A stretch of DNA of 64,000 bases. It comes from a virus. Shown here one piece after another: positions 1 through 9,314 of the stretch. The notes below the pieces were generated by a model. The model did not search any database and was not told the DNA's origin. It was given only the letters and a program-made list of their open reading frames with translations. Location: positions 1 through 64,000 of the IMG/VR virus record IMGVR_UViG_3300035663_000001; one strand, written 5' to 3'. Both the position numbers and the translations under genes were made by a program. The first letter of the stretch is position 1; the number at the start of each line of letters is the position of its first letter.

Positions 1-2
1 GC

Positions 3-776
3 GCTTGGTTTAGAATAAGGTCTCCGGTAGGAGTAGGTTCTCAAGAATTTACTATTCAACGAGGAACTATTAATCTTGTTTGGAGAATGAAGAGGTCTCG
101 TACTTCTGGTTTTACTGGAGGCACTCCTGGAGCTACTCAAACACCATTAGCTACTGACGAATTTATATTCATGGGAGGTGGTACAGATGCCTCTCCCACT
201 TTTGCTACTTTTTTTGCCGCCGATGGTTCTTACCGTTGGAACGTCGGAGCTGATAATGCTTTACCTTTTGGATTTTGGGCTGGTGCTTTCCCAACTGGCG
301 GCGGTACACCTAATGCTGGCCTTTGTTTAGACCCTCTAATTAGTACAGAACCAACTGATGCCGACCAATTTGTTTTTCATATGGGCGTAGCTGGTCAAAG
401 TCCTTTTACACAAACACCTTTAACAAATGAAAGTGGGAGCAGCACCACCTTTAGAACATTTTCTCAAATTATTTCGAGTACTCCAGGAAGTAATTATGCA
501 GAATTTCCGACTGTTACATTAAATTTACCATCTGGTGTTGTAGTTCCTAATGCTTTACCTACAAATGCTATTACAAGTAGAGACCAAGCTTTCCCATTAA
601 TATTTTTGCGTCGAGCAGCTATTGCAAACCCTGGATATAAAGGAATTTCTACCGTAATGCGATGGACTGGAATTAGTAGGGCTGCTGGAGACACATTATC
701 TGTTTCTGGTACACGAGACAGAATCATTTATGGAGCCATTAGTTTGCCATGGGACGGAACGGTTCCTACAGTATAA
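3..776 (+). CDS. virion-like protein, copy 1 (5' truncated by window)
   Basis: The reading frame is open from the window edge and ends in TAA. From its second residue it matches the following gene almost base for base, so the missing N-terminus should resemble that gene's first 60 residues. It is rich in Gly, Thr, Ser and Pro with no enzymatic motif and ends in SLPWDGTVPTV, which suggests a structural or surface phage protein. That role is inferred from composition and duplication only. Confidence 0.75.
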   Translation, partial: AWFRIRSPVGVGSQEFTIQRGTINLVWRMKRSRTSGFTGGTPGATQTPLATDEFIFMGGGTDASPTFATFFAADGSYRWNVGADNALPFGFWAGAFPTGGGTPNAGLCLDPLISTEPTDADQFVFHMGVAGQSPFTQTPLTNESGSSTTFRTFSQIISSTPGSNYAEFPTVTLNLPSGVVVPNALPTNAITSRDQAFPLIFLRRAAIANPGYKGISTVMRWTGISRAAGDTLSVSGTRDRIIYGAISLPWDGTVPTV

Positions 777-780
777 TTTT

Positions 781-808
781 AACTAAACTACTGTTAGTAG
801 TTTAGTTT
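781..808 (+). terminator. hairpin after copy 1
   Basis: A perfect 12-bp stem with a GTT loop (781-792 pairs with 796-807) starts 4 bases after the stop codon. The T-tract is weak, so it may be a terminator or a 3' stabilising hairpin. Confidence 0.55.
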
Positions 809-855
809 ATACTAAAATTAACACATAAAAATGATATATATTATAAGAGGTTAAC

Positions 856-1812
856 ATGCCGTTTGTTTTTAGTAAAAGTACTCCTAATACTGGAGCAATA
901 GCTATCTTTGAATTTAAAGAGCTGTTAAAGACTGCTGGTTGGACAGTTTTATCGTCATCTGATGGCACTACTTATAATGCTGCTGGAGACCAGATTAGTA
1001 CTGGCGCCTCCGGGGCTAATGGAATGGCTAATAATAGCGCTTGGTTTAGAATAAGGTCTCCGGTAGGAGTAGGTTCTCAAGAATTTACTATTCAACGAGG
1101 AACTATTAATCTTGTTTGGAGAATGAAGAGGTCTCGTACTTCTGGTTTTACTGGAGGCACTCCCGGAGCCACTCAAACACCATTAGCTACTGACGAATTT
1201 GTATTCATGGGAGGTGGTACAGATGCCTCTCCAACTTTTGCTACTTTTTTTGCCGCCGATGGTTCTTACCGCTGGAACGTCGGAGCTGATAATACTGCTC
1301 CTTTTGGATTTTGGGCGGGAGCTTTCCCAATTGGCGGAGGTACACCTAATGCTGGCCTTTGTTTAGACCCTCTAATTAGTACAGAGCCAACTGATGCCGA
1401 CCAATTTGTTTTTCATATGGGCGTAGCTGGTCAAAGTCCTTTTACACAAACACTTTTAACAAATGAAAGTGGGAGCAGCACCACCTTTAGAACATTTTCT
1501 CAAATTATTTCGAGTACTCCAGGAAGTAATTATGCAGAATTTCCGACTGTTACATTAAATTTACCATCTGGTGTTGTAGTTCCTAATGCTTTACCTACAA
1601 ATGCTATTACTACTAAGGATGAAGCTTTCCCATTAATATTTTTGCGTCGAGCAGCCATTGCAACCCCTGGATATAAAGGAGTTTCTACTGTAATGCGATG
1701 GACCGGAACAAATAGAGTAACAGGCAGCACTTTAACAGTAACTACAACACGAGATAGAATCATTTATGGACAAGTTAGTTTACCCTGGGATGGTAGCGTC
1801 CCGGCACTTTAA
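856..1812 (+). CDS. virion-like protein, copy 2
   Basis: A complete 318-residue protein with a plausible AGAGG ribosome site just upstream. It begins MPFVFSKSTPNTGAIAIFEF and then runs nearly identical to copy 1, with substitutions concentrated in the last 70 residues (for example TTKDEAF against TSRDQAF). No signal peptide or membrane segment is visible. Recent tandem duplication with C-terminal divergence fits a surface or tail protein, but the family is not recognised. Confidence 0.8.
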   Translation: MPFVFSKSTPNTGAIAIFEFKELLKTAGWTVLSSSDGTTYNAAGDQISTGASGANGMANNSAWFRIRSPVGVGSQEFTIQRGTINLVWRMKRSRTSGFTGGTPGATQTPLATDEFVFMGGGTDASPTFATFFAADGSYRWNVGADNTAPFGFWAGAFPIGGGTPNAGLCLDPLISTEPTDADQFVFHMGVAGQSPFTQTLLTNESGSSTTFRTFSQIISSTPGSNYAEFPTVTLNLPSGVVVPNALPTNAITTKDEAFPLIFLRRAAIATPGYKGVSTVMRWTGTNRVTGSTLTVTTTRDRIIYGQVSLPWDGSVPAL

Positions 1813-1822
1813 AATATAAATT

Positions 1823-2131
1823 ATGGCTGATTTTTCTGGATTTATAAGCAATTATGATAATAATAACCAATCTGGTATCGCTCCAGGTGGAACAGTAGTT
1901 GGGGCACAAACTTATACAACTATTACCGCTAGTGCTGTAGGAGGATTGGCTTATATTCCATTTGGAGAAATAGGAAGTATATTTTATTTTAAAATGCGGG
2001 CGTTTAAAGATCCATTGGGTAGTGGCTTTGTGAGTTGGACAGTAATTAACAATCCAGATCCCAATGGAGATGAGGCCCCAGAACCTATTGTGGCAGGAAC
2101 TGCAGTAATTATGGCTACTTGGATTGGTTAA
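1823..2131 (+). CDS. small hypothetical protein, virion-like
   Basis: A 102-residue protein starting MADFSGFISNYDNNNQSG, 10 bases after copy 2 and probably co-transcribed. Its Gly/Thr/Ser-rich beta-prone composition is like its neighbour. No known motif is visible; a small structural protein is the best guess. Confidence 0.65.
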   Translation: MADFSGFISNYDNNNQSGIAPGGTVVGAQTYTTITASAVGGLAYIPFGEIGSIFYFKMRAFKDPLGSGFVSWTVINNPDPNGDEAPEPIVAGTAVIMATWIG

Positions 2132-2136
2132 TTGCT

Positions 2137-2613
2137 GTGAATAACCAGCCTATTTTAAAAATTAGTAAAACAAAGGTGAAACGCTGGACATTAAATAATC
2201 AGCTTCATCGAGAAGATGGTCCGGCGGTAGAATTTGCTAATGGAGATACTTATTGGTATTTTCATGGTCAACGACATCGAAACTATGGGCCAGCTATTGA
2301 AAATATTTTTGTAGAAAAAACTAAAGAGTGGTACTATGCTGGTCGTCGACACCGAGAAAATGGTCCGGCTATTGAATATAAAGATGGTGGAAAGGAATGG
2401 TGGATCCATGGCAAGCTTCATCGAGAAGATGGCCCGGCCATTCAATTAGAAAATATGAATATTTGGTATTATGAAGATAAGCTGCATCGAGAGAATGGGG
2501 CCGCTATTGAATATAATAATGGATTAAAAATTTGGTATTACCATGGCAAAAAAATACCTGTTAATTCTTTAGAAGATTTTAATAGGTTTATTAAACTCCA
2601 GTTTTTGTGGTAA
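2137..2613 (+). CDS. HREDGPA-repeat protein, 5 repeats
   Basis: First member of the family that dominates this window. Each repeat of about 23 residues has the form HREDGPAxE-Y/W, then NGxKxWY, then HGx(L/R). The aromatic and Gly spacing resembles MORN-type beta-hairpin repeats (including the YwqK-like MORN variant), but HREDGPA is a distinct signature. The start is uncertain: a GTG at 2137 just after the previous stop, or a TTG at 2119 overlapping it. It ends FIKLQFLW, a variant of the KLKALW tail of the short class. It converges with the next gene. Confidence 0.8.
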   Translation: MNNQPILKISKTKVKRWTLNNQLHREDGPAVEFANGDTYWYFHGQRHRNYGPAIENIFVEKTKEWYYAGRRHRENGPAIEYKDGGKEWWIHGKLHREDGPAIQLENMNIWYYEDKLHRENGAAIEYNNGLKIWYYHGKKIPVNSLEDFNRFIKLQFLW

Positions 2614-2615
2614 CA

Positions 2616-3026
2616 CTACCACAAACTTTTTAATTTGATTAATCTCTCAAATTCTGTTTGAGAACTAACTATAATTTGTTTACCAAAATAAAACCATTGT
2701 TTAGTTTTTGGAAAATCTATTGCTGGCCCATCAATTCGATGAAGTTGGCCGTGAAACCACCATTCTTTATATTGGTTATCAATAATAACTGCCGGTCCAT
2801 TAGCTCGATGTCGTTTATTACGATACCACCATTCTTCACTTCCATCTATATTTTCCATGGCTGGACCGTTTATTCGATGATATTCTCCGTGAGAATACCA
2901 CCATTTATCTCCATTATCCCATTCGACGGCCGGTCCATCTTCTCGATGGATTTTGCCATTTAAATAGTAAATTTTAGTTCCATATTCGTTAATGGAATAA
3001 AAGCAATTTATTTCCATTGTTACCAT
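2616..3026 (-). CDS. HREDGPA-repeat protein, 4 repeats (divergent)
   Basis: A 136-residue protein with repeats drifted to HRINGPA, HRANGPA and HRIDGPA and a LIKLKSLW tail. It is the last gene of an eight-gene minus-strand tandem run and overlaps the upstream member by 7 bases. The greater drift suggests an older copy. Confidence 0.8.
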   Translation of the reverse strand: MVTMEINCFYSINEYGTKIYYLNGKIHREDGPAVEWDNGDKWWYSHGEYHRINGPAMENIDGSEEWWYRNKRHRANGPAVIIDNQYKEWWFHGQLHRIDGPAIDFPKTKQWFYFGKQIIVSSQTEFERLIKLKSLW

Positions 3027-3403
3027 AATAGTTTAAGTTTAATTAATCTAGTGAATTCTTCTAAAGAAGAAGCATTCACTCTAATACCTTCATGCCACCA
3101 TTCTTGGTAACCATTAGACCATTCTACGGCAGGACCATCTTCTCGATGTCGCTGATCATTAAGATACCAATATTTATCTCCATTAGCACATTTGATAGCA
3201 GGACCATCTGTTCGATGTCTCTTTCCATTTAAATACCACCATTTAGTTCCATTAGGCCATTCTACAGCTGGACCATCTTCTCGATGAAGTTTATTATTAA
3301 AATAATAAGTTTTAACACCATAATCATCTAAAGAAATGATTCCTGAGTCATTAACTATTTTTGTATTTTTTACATAATTTGAATGTGGTTTTATTTTTAC
3401 CAT
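3020..3403 (-). CDS. HREDGPA-repeat protein, 3 repeats
   Basis: A 127-residue protein with an N-terminal extension of about 30 residues before the first repeat and a C-terminal LIKLKLLW. It overlaps its upstream neighbour by 7 bases, which suggests coupled translation. Confidence 0.8.
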   Translation of the reverse strand: MVKIKPHSNYVKNTKIVNDSGIISLDDYGVKTYYFNNKLHREDGPAVEWPNGTKWWYLNGKRHRTDGPAIKCANGDKYWYLNDQRHREDGPAVEWSNGYQEWWHEGIRVNASSLEEFTRLIKLKLLW

Positions 3404-3849
3404 AAAGCTTTCAGTTTAACAACTCTCCAATATTCTTCTTCACAGTACTCTTTACCTTGAAGGTACCAGGCTTTATCTCCACTAACATATTCTGCCGCTG
3501 GACCATCTTCTCGATGGAGTTGACCAAGAATACACCATTCTTTATATCCATCAGCAAAATCTACTGCCGGGCCATCTTCTCGATGTAGTTGACCATGAAG
3601 ATACCAAAATTTATTACCATTAGCACGTTCTATGGCCGGACCATCTTCTCGATGACATTTTCCATGAAGATACCATTCTTTAGTTCCATGAGCATATTCT
3701 TTAGCAGGCCCATCTTCTCGATGAAGAATATCATGAAAATACCAAAATTTATCTCCATTAACAAGTTCTATGGCTGGTCCATCTTCTCGATGAAGCAAAC
3801 CATTCCAATAATAAGATTTACCCCAATTATCTTCTTTAATTTCTTGCAT
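3397..3849 (-). CDS. HREDGPA-repeat protein, 5 repeats
   Basis: A 150-residue protein starting MQEIKEDNWGKSYYWNG, with five near-perfect repeats and the tail CEEEYWRVVKLKALW. It is closely similar in sequence and length to the next gene at 3853, so the pair is a recent duplicate. The start lies 3 bases after the upstream stop with no clear Shine-Dalgarno site. Confidence 0.85.
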   Translation of the reverse strand: MQEIKEDNWGKSYYWNGLLHREDGPAIELVNGDKFWYFHDILHREDGPAKEYAHGTKEWYLHGKCHREDGPAIERANGNKFWYLHGQLHREDGPAVDFADGYKEWCILGQLHREDGPAAEYVSGDKAWYLQGKEYCEEEYWRVVKLKALW

Positions 3850-3852
3850 ATT

Positions 3853-4305
3853 TTACCATAAAGCTTTTAGCTTAACTATTCGCCAATATTCTTCTTCACA
3901 GTATTCTTTATCTTGAAGAGACCAAACTTTATCTCCATTAACACATTCGATAGCTGGACCATCTTCTCGATGGAGTTGGCCATGAACAAACCATTTTTTA
4001 TCTCCATCAGCAAATTCTACTGCCGGGCCATCTTCTCGATGGAGTCGATCATCAATCCACCATTCTTTACTCCCATTAGGATACTCTACGGCCGGACCAT
4101 CTTCTCGATGGAGTTGACCATGAAAATACCACTCTTTAGTTCCATAAGCATATTCTTTAGCAGGACCATCTTCTCGATGTCGCTGACCATTAAACCACCA
4201 AAATTTATCTCCATTAACAAGTTCTATGGCTGGTCCATCTTCTCGATGGAGACAATCACTCCAATAATAATATTTTCCCCATTGATCTTTTTTAATTTTT
4301 TGCAT
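3853..4305 (-). CDS. HREDGPA-repeat protein, 5 repeats
   Basis: A 150-residue twin of the 3397-3849 gene (MQKIKKDQWGKYYYWSD; tail WRIVKLKALW). Substitutions fall mainly in the variable positions between HREDGPA and the aromatic pair. The start follows the upstream TAA by 3 bases. Confidence 0.85.
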   Translation of the reverse strand: MQKIKKDQWGKYYYWSDCLHREDGPAIELVNGDKFWWFNGQRHREDGPAKEYAYGTKEWYFHGQLHREDGPAVEYPNGSKEWWIDDRLHREDGPAVEFADGDKKWFVHGQLHREDGPAIECVNGDKVWSLQDKEYCEEEYWRIVKLKALW

Positions 4306-4308
4306 ATT

Positions 4309-4695
4309 TTACCATAAAGCTTTTAATTTAAGTATTCTCCAATATTCTTCTTCGGTATATTCTTTACCTTGAAGCCACCATTCTTTAGTTCCATCAGTAT
4401 TTTCTATGGCCGGACCGCCTTCTCGATGTCGCTGATGATGAAGATACCATGATGTATCTCCATTAGCATACTCAATAGCTGGACCACCTTCTCGATGTAA
4501 TTTGTCATAACAATACCACTCTTTATGTCCATTAGGTAATAATCTAGCTGGACCTTCTTCTCGATGAAATTTACCATGATGATACCATTCTTTGTGGCCA
4601 TCAGCATAAACTACTGCTGGACCACCTTTTCGATGGAGCTGATCATTCCAATAGAATCTTATAGACCCATCTTTATATGTTTTAATTTCTTGCAT
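4309..4695 (-). CDS. HREDGPA-repeat protein, 4 repeats
   Basis: A 128-residue protein whose repeats are HRKGGPA, HREEGPA and HREGGPA twice, so Asp of the core is replaced by Gly or Glu. Tail YWRILKLKALW. Confidence 0.85.
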   Translation of the reverse strand: MQEIKTYKDGSIRFYWNDQLHRKGGPAVVYADGHKEWYHHGKFHREEGPARLLPNGHKEWYCYDKLHREGGPAIEYANGDTSWYLHHQRHREGGPAIENTDGTKEWWLQGKEYTEEEYWRILKLKALW

Positions 4696-4698
4696 ACT

Positions 4699-5085
4699 TT
4701 ACCATAAACTTTTTAACTTAACTAATCGCCAATATTCTTTTTCTGTATATTTTTTACCCTGAAGAAACCACTCTTTAGATCCACTAGCATATTCAACGGC
4801 TGGACCATCTTCTCGATGACATTTATCATGAATCCACCATTCTTTATATGCATCAGTATACTCTATAGCTGGCCCACCTTCTCGATGAAGTTCACCATGA
4901 AGATACCAAATTTTCTTTCCATTAGCCCATTCTATGGCGGGACCATCTTCTCGATGCCATTGACCATGAAGAAACCACTCTTTATGACCATCAGCATATT
5001 CTAATGCTGGACCATCTTCTCGATGTAACCGATTATTCCAATAATAAAATTTAGTACCAAATTTATCTATTTTAATTTCTTGCAT
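4699..5085 (-). CDS. HREDGPA-repeat protein, 4 repeats
   Basis: A 128-residue protein starting MQEIKIDKFGTKFYYWNN, with tail YWRLVKLKSLW. It is spaced 3 bases from both neighbours, the regular spacing of this operon. Confidence 0.85.
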   Translation of the reverse strand: MQEIKIDKFGTKFYYWNNRLHREDGPALEYADGHKEWFLHGQWHREDGPAIEWANGKKIWYLHGELHREGGPAIEYTDAYKEWWIHDKCHREDGPAVEYASGSKEWFLQGKKYTEKEYWRLVKLKSLW

Positions 5086-5088
5086 ATT

Positions 5089-5346
5089 TTACCACAAAGT
5101 TTTTAATTTAATCATTCTCCAATACTCTTCTTCGGTATATTGTTTATCTTGAAGATACCAATATTTAGTCCCGCAAGCATATTTGGCTGCGGGACCATCT
5201 TCTCGATGAAGTTTTCCATGACGATACCAATATTTAGCCCCATTAGGATATTCTACCGCTGGACCATCTTCTCGATGATAGAAAACATTTAAATGGTAAA
5301 TTTTACCCTCATCCTTTCCGATAAAAACAAATGCTTTTGTTGTCAT
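5089..5346 (-). CDS. HREDGPA-repeat protein, 2 repeats
   Basis: An 85-residue protein, the shortest member of the first cluster. It starts MTTKAFVFIGKDEGKIYHLN and its start overlaps the thyX stop by 4 bases (ATGA), so the cluster is probably read from the thyX transcript. Confidence 0.8.
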   Translation of the reverse strand: MTTKAFVFIGKDEGKIYHLNVFYHREDGPAVEYPNGAKYWYRHGKLHREDGPAAKYACGTKYWYLQDKQYTEEEYWRMIKLKTLW

Positions 5347-7088
5347 TTTATAATTTTATCTTCTGTCCAACCAAAAGCTGATAAAGACAAATTAAATTGT
5401 TGTGTGTTCCAAACTTGGAATAACATTTGCTGCGCAATATCTTTAATTTCTTTCTGAGCATGTTCAGAAAATCGTAGATTGATAAAATGCATAAAGGACC
5501 TAAAATTAAACATAATATCTGCTGTTATTTGATTAGAATATGGTAAGTAAAAACGTGCACTTTCTTTTGCTCGTTTTCTAGGAACACCTTGAGCTACCAA
5601 TCTAGCTAGACATTCATGATATTTTTTAATCGAATCTTCACAATGTGAAATTAATTTTACTTGTTCATCTTGTTCCCAGTCTTTAGGAATATAAAATTTA
5701 TCGTCTTTTAATTCTTTATATCTGGCCGATTCTGCATTGCAATTATGAATTAAGAAACCATTTGCCACATAACAATGAGTAGAATCTACTTCTAAATCAT
5801 AAACTTTTTGAGCTCCCATATAGGTCACTTTAACTATTTTTTCATAGTTAAAAACTTTTCTTCTCACTTTTCTGGGCAGTCTTTGAGAAAATTCCTTTTT
5901 TAAATCCATTTTTTGATAATTTTCAGCAAACACCAATTCAGATTCGTGATTAGAATGAATTCTTCTATGACAATCTTGACAGACTAAAGTTAAATTATCA
6001 AAATTAGTGGCTAATTCTTTATTTACAGAAACTGGTATTATGTGATGTCCGACAAAATTTCTTGAACATATTCCATTTTGAGCTTGACAAACATAATTAA
6101 ATTTTACCAATAATTTTGGGAGTTGTTCTGTAGTCCAATTCCCTACAGTCGCTCTCCATATTTTATGTGATAAATTTTTATTAATATTAGGGTTAATTCC
6201 ATTAACCTTTCTATTAATCGAATAACCATATTTTTTATGGTTCCAAGGAATATTACCTTTTTTAAAATCTTTATTTAAATCTTCCTTAAAAGGAATATTA
6301 AAGATATAACCCCATTTTTTAATTAATTCATATTTTAATCCGTTTTCTAAAGCAACTTCATGTCGTGTTTTTATATTTTCTTTATCATTCCACCAATTTC
6401 TAAATGTGTACGGTCTTTTATAATCATTTATTTTAATACCATTAGTGGCCACCCAAGCATCATTATTTTGCATAGTAGCTATTAAATTGTTACTTAATTC
6501 TACTTGACATAAGTCACCAATTTTTATCCAGCCTTCTGGGGTAAAAAATAAATGATCTAAAGTTGTTTTAATTTTTTTACCAGAACTCGTTTCAAACTCA
6601 TATACTTCTTTAATTCCATTAAAGAAAACATTAGAAATATAAGATTTACTAATAAAATTAGTATCTTGTTCTTTAGTTCTAACTGGGACTTTTCTGCCAT
6701 AAATTCTTTTATATGGTTTATTTTTAGAAGAATAAGAGTTAATTCCATTAGTATAAGAATCATATAAATCTTCTATTTTTCTTTTCTTGATACCTCCTCC
6801 TGGTAAAGGAGTCCAAATTTCTGTATCTCCAGTTACACAAGAAGTTCCTATCCGATGTTTCAATAAATGAATATGTGAGGCCATATCACAAGTTACTAAA
6901 AAATGTTGTGTGGATTTTTCAAAAGGAGTATGATGCCCTTCTGATGCTAACATAGTTAGCAGCTTCCCCATACGTCCTCGTTTTTCTTCCGTTAAATCTC
7001 TAGAAGTAGAGGTCCAAGCCGACAAAGCATGCGTCTCATCCGAGCCATAAGTTCCAATTAATTCTACTTTATTACTAAAATCAGTCAT
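5343..7088 (-). CDS. thyX: FAD-dependent thymidylate synthase ThyX, interrupted by an intein
   Basis: ThyX makes dTMP from dUMP with methylenetetrahydrofolate, FAD and NADPH. The N-extein (residues 1-83) contains STQHFLVTCDMASHIHLLKHR. The C-extein (450-581) starts CNAESARYKEL and includes the AKESARFYLPYSNQ segment. Joining them restores KHRIGTSCNAESARY, the ThyX signature (RHRxxSxNxxSxRY with one extra residue). Residues 84-449 are an intein inserted inside that active-site motif. Without it the enzyme is about 215 residues, the usual size. It sits with dut, an HD phosphohydrolase and a deaminase elsewhere in the window, which fits phage thymidylate supply. Confidence 0.92.
   Translation of the reverse strand: MTDFSNKVELIGTYGSDETHALSAWTSTSRDLTEEKRGRMGKLLTMLASEGHHTPFEKSTQHFLVTCDMASHIHLLKHRIGTSCVTGDTEIWTPLPGGGIKKRKIEDLYDSYTNGINSYSSKNKPYKRIYGRKVPVRTKEQDTNFISKSYISNVFFNGIKEVYEFETSSGKKIKTTLDHLFFTPEGWIKIGDLCQVELSNNLIATMQNNDAWVATNGIKINDYKRPYTFRNWWNDKENIKTRHEVALENGLKYELIKKWGYIFNIPFKEDLNKDFKKGNIPWNHKKYGYSINRKVNGINPNINKNLSHKIWRATVGNWTTEQLPKLLVKFNYVCQAQNGICSRNFVGHHIIPVSVNKELATNFDNLTLVCQDCHRRIHSNHESELVFAENYQKMDLKKEFSQRLPRKVRRKVFNYEKIVKVTYMGAQKVYDLEVDSTHCYVANGFLIHNCNAESARYKELKDDKFYIPKDWEQDEQVKLISHCEDSIKKYHECLARLVAQGVPRKRAKESARFYLPYSNQITADIMFNFRSFMHFINLRFSEHAQKEIKDIAQQMLFQVWNTQQFNLSLSAFGWTEDKIIK
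5742..6839 (-). mobile_element. intein with HNH homing endonuclease inside ThyX
   Basis: About 366 residues run from C84 (CVTGDTEIW, block A-like) to the terminal HN before C+1. The N-terminal splicing part has TTLDHLFFTPEGW, a block B-like segment. The centre has an HNH-type nuclease (CQAQNGICSRNFVGHHIIP, then NLTLVCQDCHRRIH). The C-terminal block reads VDSTHCYVANGFLIHN. All expected splicing residues are present, so it looks active. Confidence 0.88.
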
Positions 7089-7284
7089 CTTGATCCTCTT
7101 TATCTATCATTGCCTTAACATCAAAAAAGAAAAATAATCCAAAAATAGCAGCAATAGATACCGCCACTAAAAATAAACCCCAATGAGGCATGGTTAAAGA
7201 TAACACAGCTAAACCTAACATGCCAATTATGATAATTACTGTTAATACAAACCAAATTATTTTTAATACAGACTTAATTTCCAT
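7081..7284 (-). CDS. small two-helix membrane protein
   Basis: A 67-residue protein with hydrophobic segments at about residues 8-31 and 35-52 and an acidic tail (IDKEDQDD). It overlaps the thyX start by 8 bases, so the two are coupled. Function unknown. Confidence 0.7.
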   Translation of the reverse strand: MEIKSVLKIIWFVLTVIIIIGMLGLAVLSLTMPHWGLFLVAVSIAAIFGLFFFFDVKAMIDKEDQDD

Positions 7285-7292
7285 AACTTCCT

Positions 7293-8369
7293 TTATTTTA
7301 ATACTACATCATGAGGATGTGATTCTCGTAATCCGGCTTGAGTCATTCTAATGAATTCTGGCCGCTCTTTTAATTCTTGCAAATTGCTAACTCCTTGATA
7401 AGAACATCCAGAACGAACCCCCTCTAATAGTTTAGATAGGATATCCTGATATTTATCTTTCACCGGAACTAATGCAGCTACTCCCTCAATATGATTGACT
7501 TTATGAGTAGAACTACCAACATATTCCTTAAATTGACGACCATCAATAGAAATAACTTGTCCAGGAGTTTCTTGGCAACCAGCAAATAAATTGCCCGCCA
7601 TCACCATATCAGCAAAACATAATGCCTTAACTATATCTCCAGCATTTTTAATGCCACCATCGGAAATAAATTTGAATTTATTCATGGGAGACTTATTTGC
7701 ATACAAATTTCTTAGTTCTTGCTGAGTTTCGTAGACATCCATTAAGGCAGTTAATTGTGGAACGCCATTACCTGTTTCAATTCTAGTAGTACATAAAGAG
7801 CCAGGACCTACTCCTACTTTGACTACATCGGCTCCAGCTTCCCATAATCGCCGAGCGCCAGAACCTGTCGCTACATTTCCAGCAATAACTAATAATCCAG
7901 AATGATATTCTTTTAATTTCATTACCATTTCAGTACATTGAGAGGAATCTCCGTGAGCAATGTCAATGCAAAACATATCAACATTTAGATCAATAAATTT
8001 TTTGGCATTTTGAAAATCTTCTTCTTTTACTCCTAAAGAAACGGCACCATTAAATTTATCTTTAGAAGACATTAACTGGTTTTCTAATGGAAGATAACTC
8101 GGAGTTATTTTTGATAACTCTTTAACTAAACTTAGTTGTTCTTCTAATGGAAGAAATCTATGTAAGATAGCTAATCCGCCACTATGAATTATTTCTCGAG
8201 CCATATGATGGCTCATAATAGTCTTCATATTAGCAGGAATGATAGGGTGATTAAATACTCTATTATTAATCTTTACCTGTAAAGATACTTCACTTCTACT
8301 GTTAATCTTTTTATTATGTTGTGGTACTAACAGCACATCATCAAAACATAGACCTTCTCTAATTGTCAT
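7293..8369 (-). CDS. IMP dehydrogenase / GMP reductase family enzyme without CBS domains
   Basis: A TIM-barrel enzyme of purine nucleotide metabolism. It starts [17 protein letters not shown] and has the catalytic loop [19 protein letters not shown] with its Cys, then [15 protein letters not shown] for phosphate binding. The C-terminus [10 protein letters not shown] is typical of IMP dehydrogenase rather than GMP reductase. About 358 residues leaves no room for the usual CBS pair. I chose ATG 8369 because it begins the conserved N-terminus and has GGAG upstream; an upstream in-frame ATG at 8414 is unlikely. IMP to XMP is the favoured reaction. Confidence 0.85.
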   Translation of the reverse strand: MTIREGLCFDDVLLVPQHNKKINSRSEVSLQVKINNRVFNHPIIPANMKTIMSHHMAREIIHSGGLAILHRFLPLEEQLSLVKELSKITPSYLPLENQLMSSKDKFNGAVSLGVKEEDFQNAKKFIDLNVDMFCIDIAHGDSSQCTEMVMKLKEYHSGLLVIAGNVATGSGARRLWEAGADVVKVGVGPGSLCTTRIETGNGVPQLTALMDVYETQQELRNLYANKSPMNKFKFISDGGIKNAGDIVKALCFADMVMAGNLFAGCQETPGQVISIDGRQFKEYVGSSTHKVNHIEGVAALVPVKDKYQDILSKLLEGVRSGCSYQGVSNLQELKERPEFIRMTQAGLRESHPHDVVLK

Positions 8370-8497
8370 ATAATATTTTTCTCCAAGTATTTTAACCAAA
8401 ATAACTATAACCACTTACCAAGTGTTGTCAAATTTAATAAATTGGCGGTAATTTTTCTGAATCGGGCATATTTAAATATTTTTCTTGAGGAGCACTT

Positions 8498-9289
8498 ATG
8501 GGATTTAATATTTTTAACATGTTAGGTAACAACGAACAGAAAAATTTAATTCCTACTCGAGATCCGCTCTCTCCTACTGGATCTGAATTTTCCGAAAAAC
8601 ATATCAATTCTGTAGAACCTAATCGAGAATTAGATATTCTAAATGAATTAATCAATGGAAATTTACCAGAGTTTCTAAGAAACTTCTCAACTATTAATGT
8701 TAAAGATAGTAAAAATACTTTAACCTATTTAGTCATGCCAGATTACTTATCTATTGGGACTAATGATAATTATATTAGAATGCCAATGAACCCATTAACT
8801 GCTCAACAAATTGCTAATAAATTTGATTGTTTATTACCCACTCCCAAAATGGTATATCAAATTTGGGAACAGTCTGTCAACAAATTAGTTCCTTTACCTT
8901 GGGGACCACCTTATAATTCCGATATGTTAAAAACACATCGAATTATTACTCATAATTTAAGAATCCAACAACAATTAAAAGATAAGGATCCTTTTCAATT
9001 AACTTCCGGTCATAAAAAAGATATTGTCTTAACCAATAGATTATCTCCTAAAAACATTATGCAAAAAGTAGCTATTTATGGCTGGATTCAATTAAATGGC
9101 AAGCCAATTCAACCATTAAATCCCAAAGACCATGAAATTACTTATAAGGATTATTCTCATGGTGTTAGATTAATCGCTCAAGATGTGGTGTTAAATGGAA
9201 AACCAGCTCGATTAGAACAAATTTTACAAGATAAAAATCTTTCTTATTTAGTATCAGATGATACTCCTTTAAATTTCACTCGATATTAA
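8498..9289 (+). CDS. hypothetical protein, MPDY-motif family, paralogue A
   Basis: A 263-residue soluble protein with TYLVMPDYLSIG, then IRMPMNPLTAQQIANKF and LPTPKMVYQIW. The next gene shares this block in order, so the two are paralogues. GAGGAG lies 6-8 bases before the ATG. I recall this domain from uncharacterised bacterial proteins but cannot name a function. Confidence 0.75.
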   Translation: MGFNIFNMLGNNEQKNLIPTRDPLSPTGSEFSEKHINSVEPNRELDILNELINGNLPEFLRNFSTINVKDSKNTLTYLVMPDYLSIGTNDNYIRMPMNPLTAQQIANKFDCLLPTPKMVYQIWEQSVNKLVPLPWGPPYNSDMLKTHRIITHNLRIQQQLKDKDPFQLTSGHKKDIVLTNRLSPKNIMQKVAIYGWIQLNGKPIQPLNPKDHEITYKDYSHGVRLIAQDVVLNGKPARLEQILQDKNLSYLVSDDTPLNFTRY

Positions 9290-9314
9290 CCTATCGATAT
9301 TTTAATATGATGAT

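Noticed and set aside
2191-5300. Regularly spaced near-identical 20-mers resembling a CRISPR array
   Set aside because: The 60-69 base period encodes the HREDGPA protein repeats in continuous frames, spacers are conserved as well, and no cas genes are nearby.
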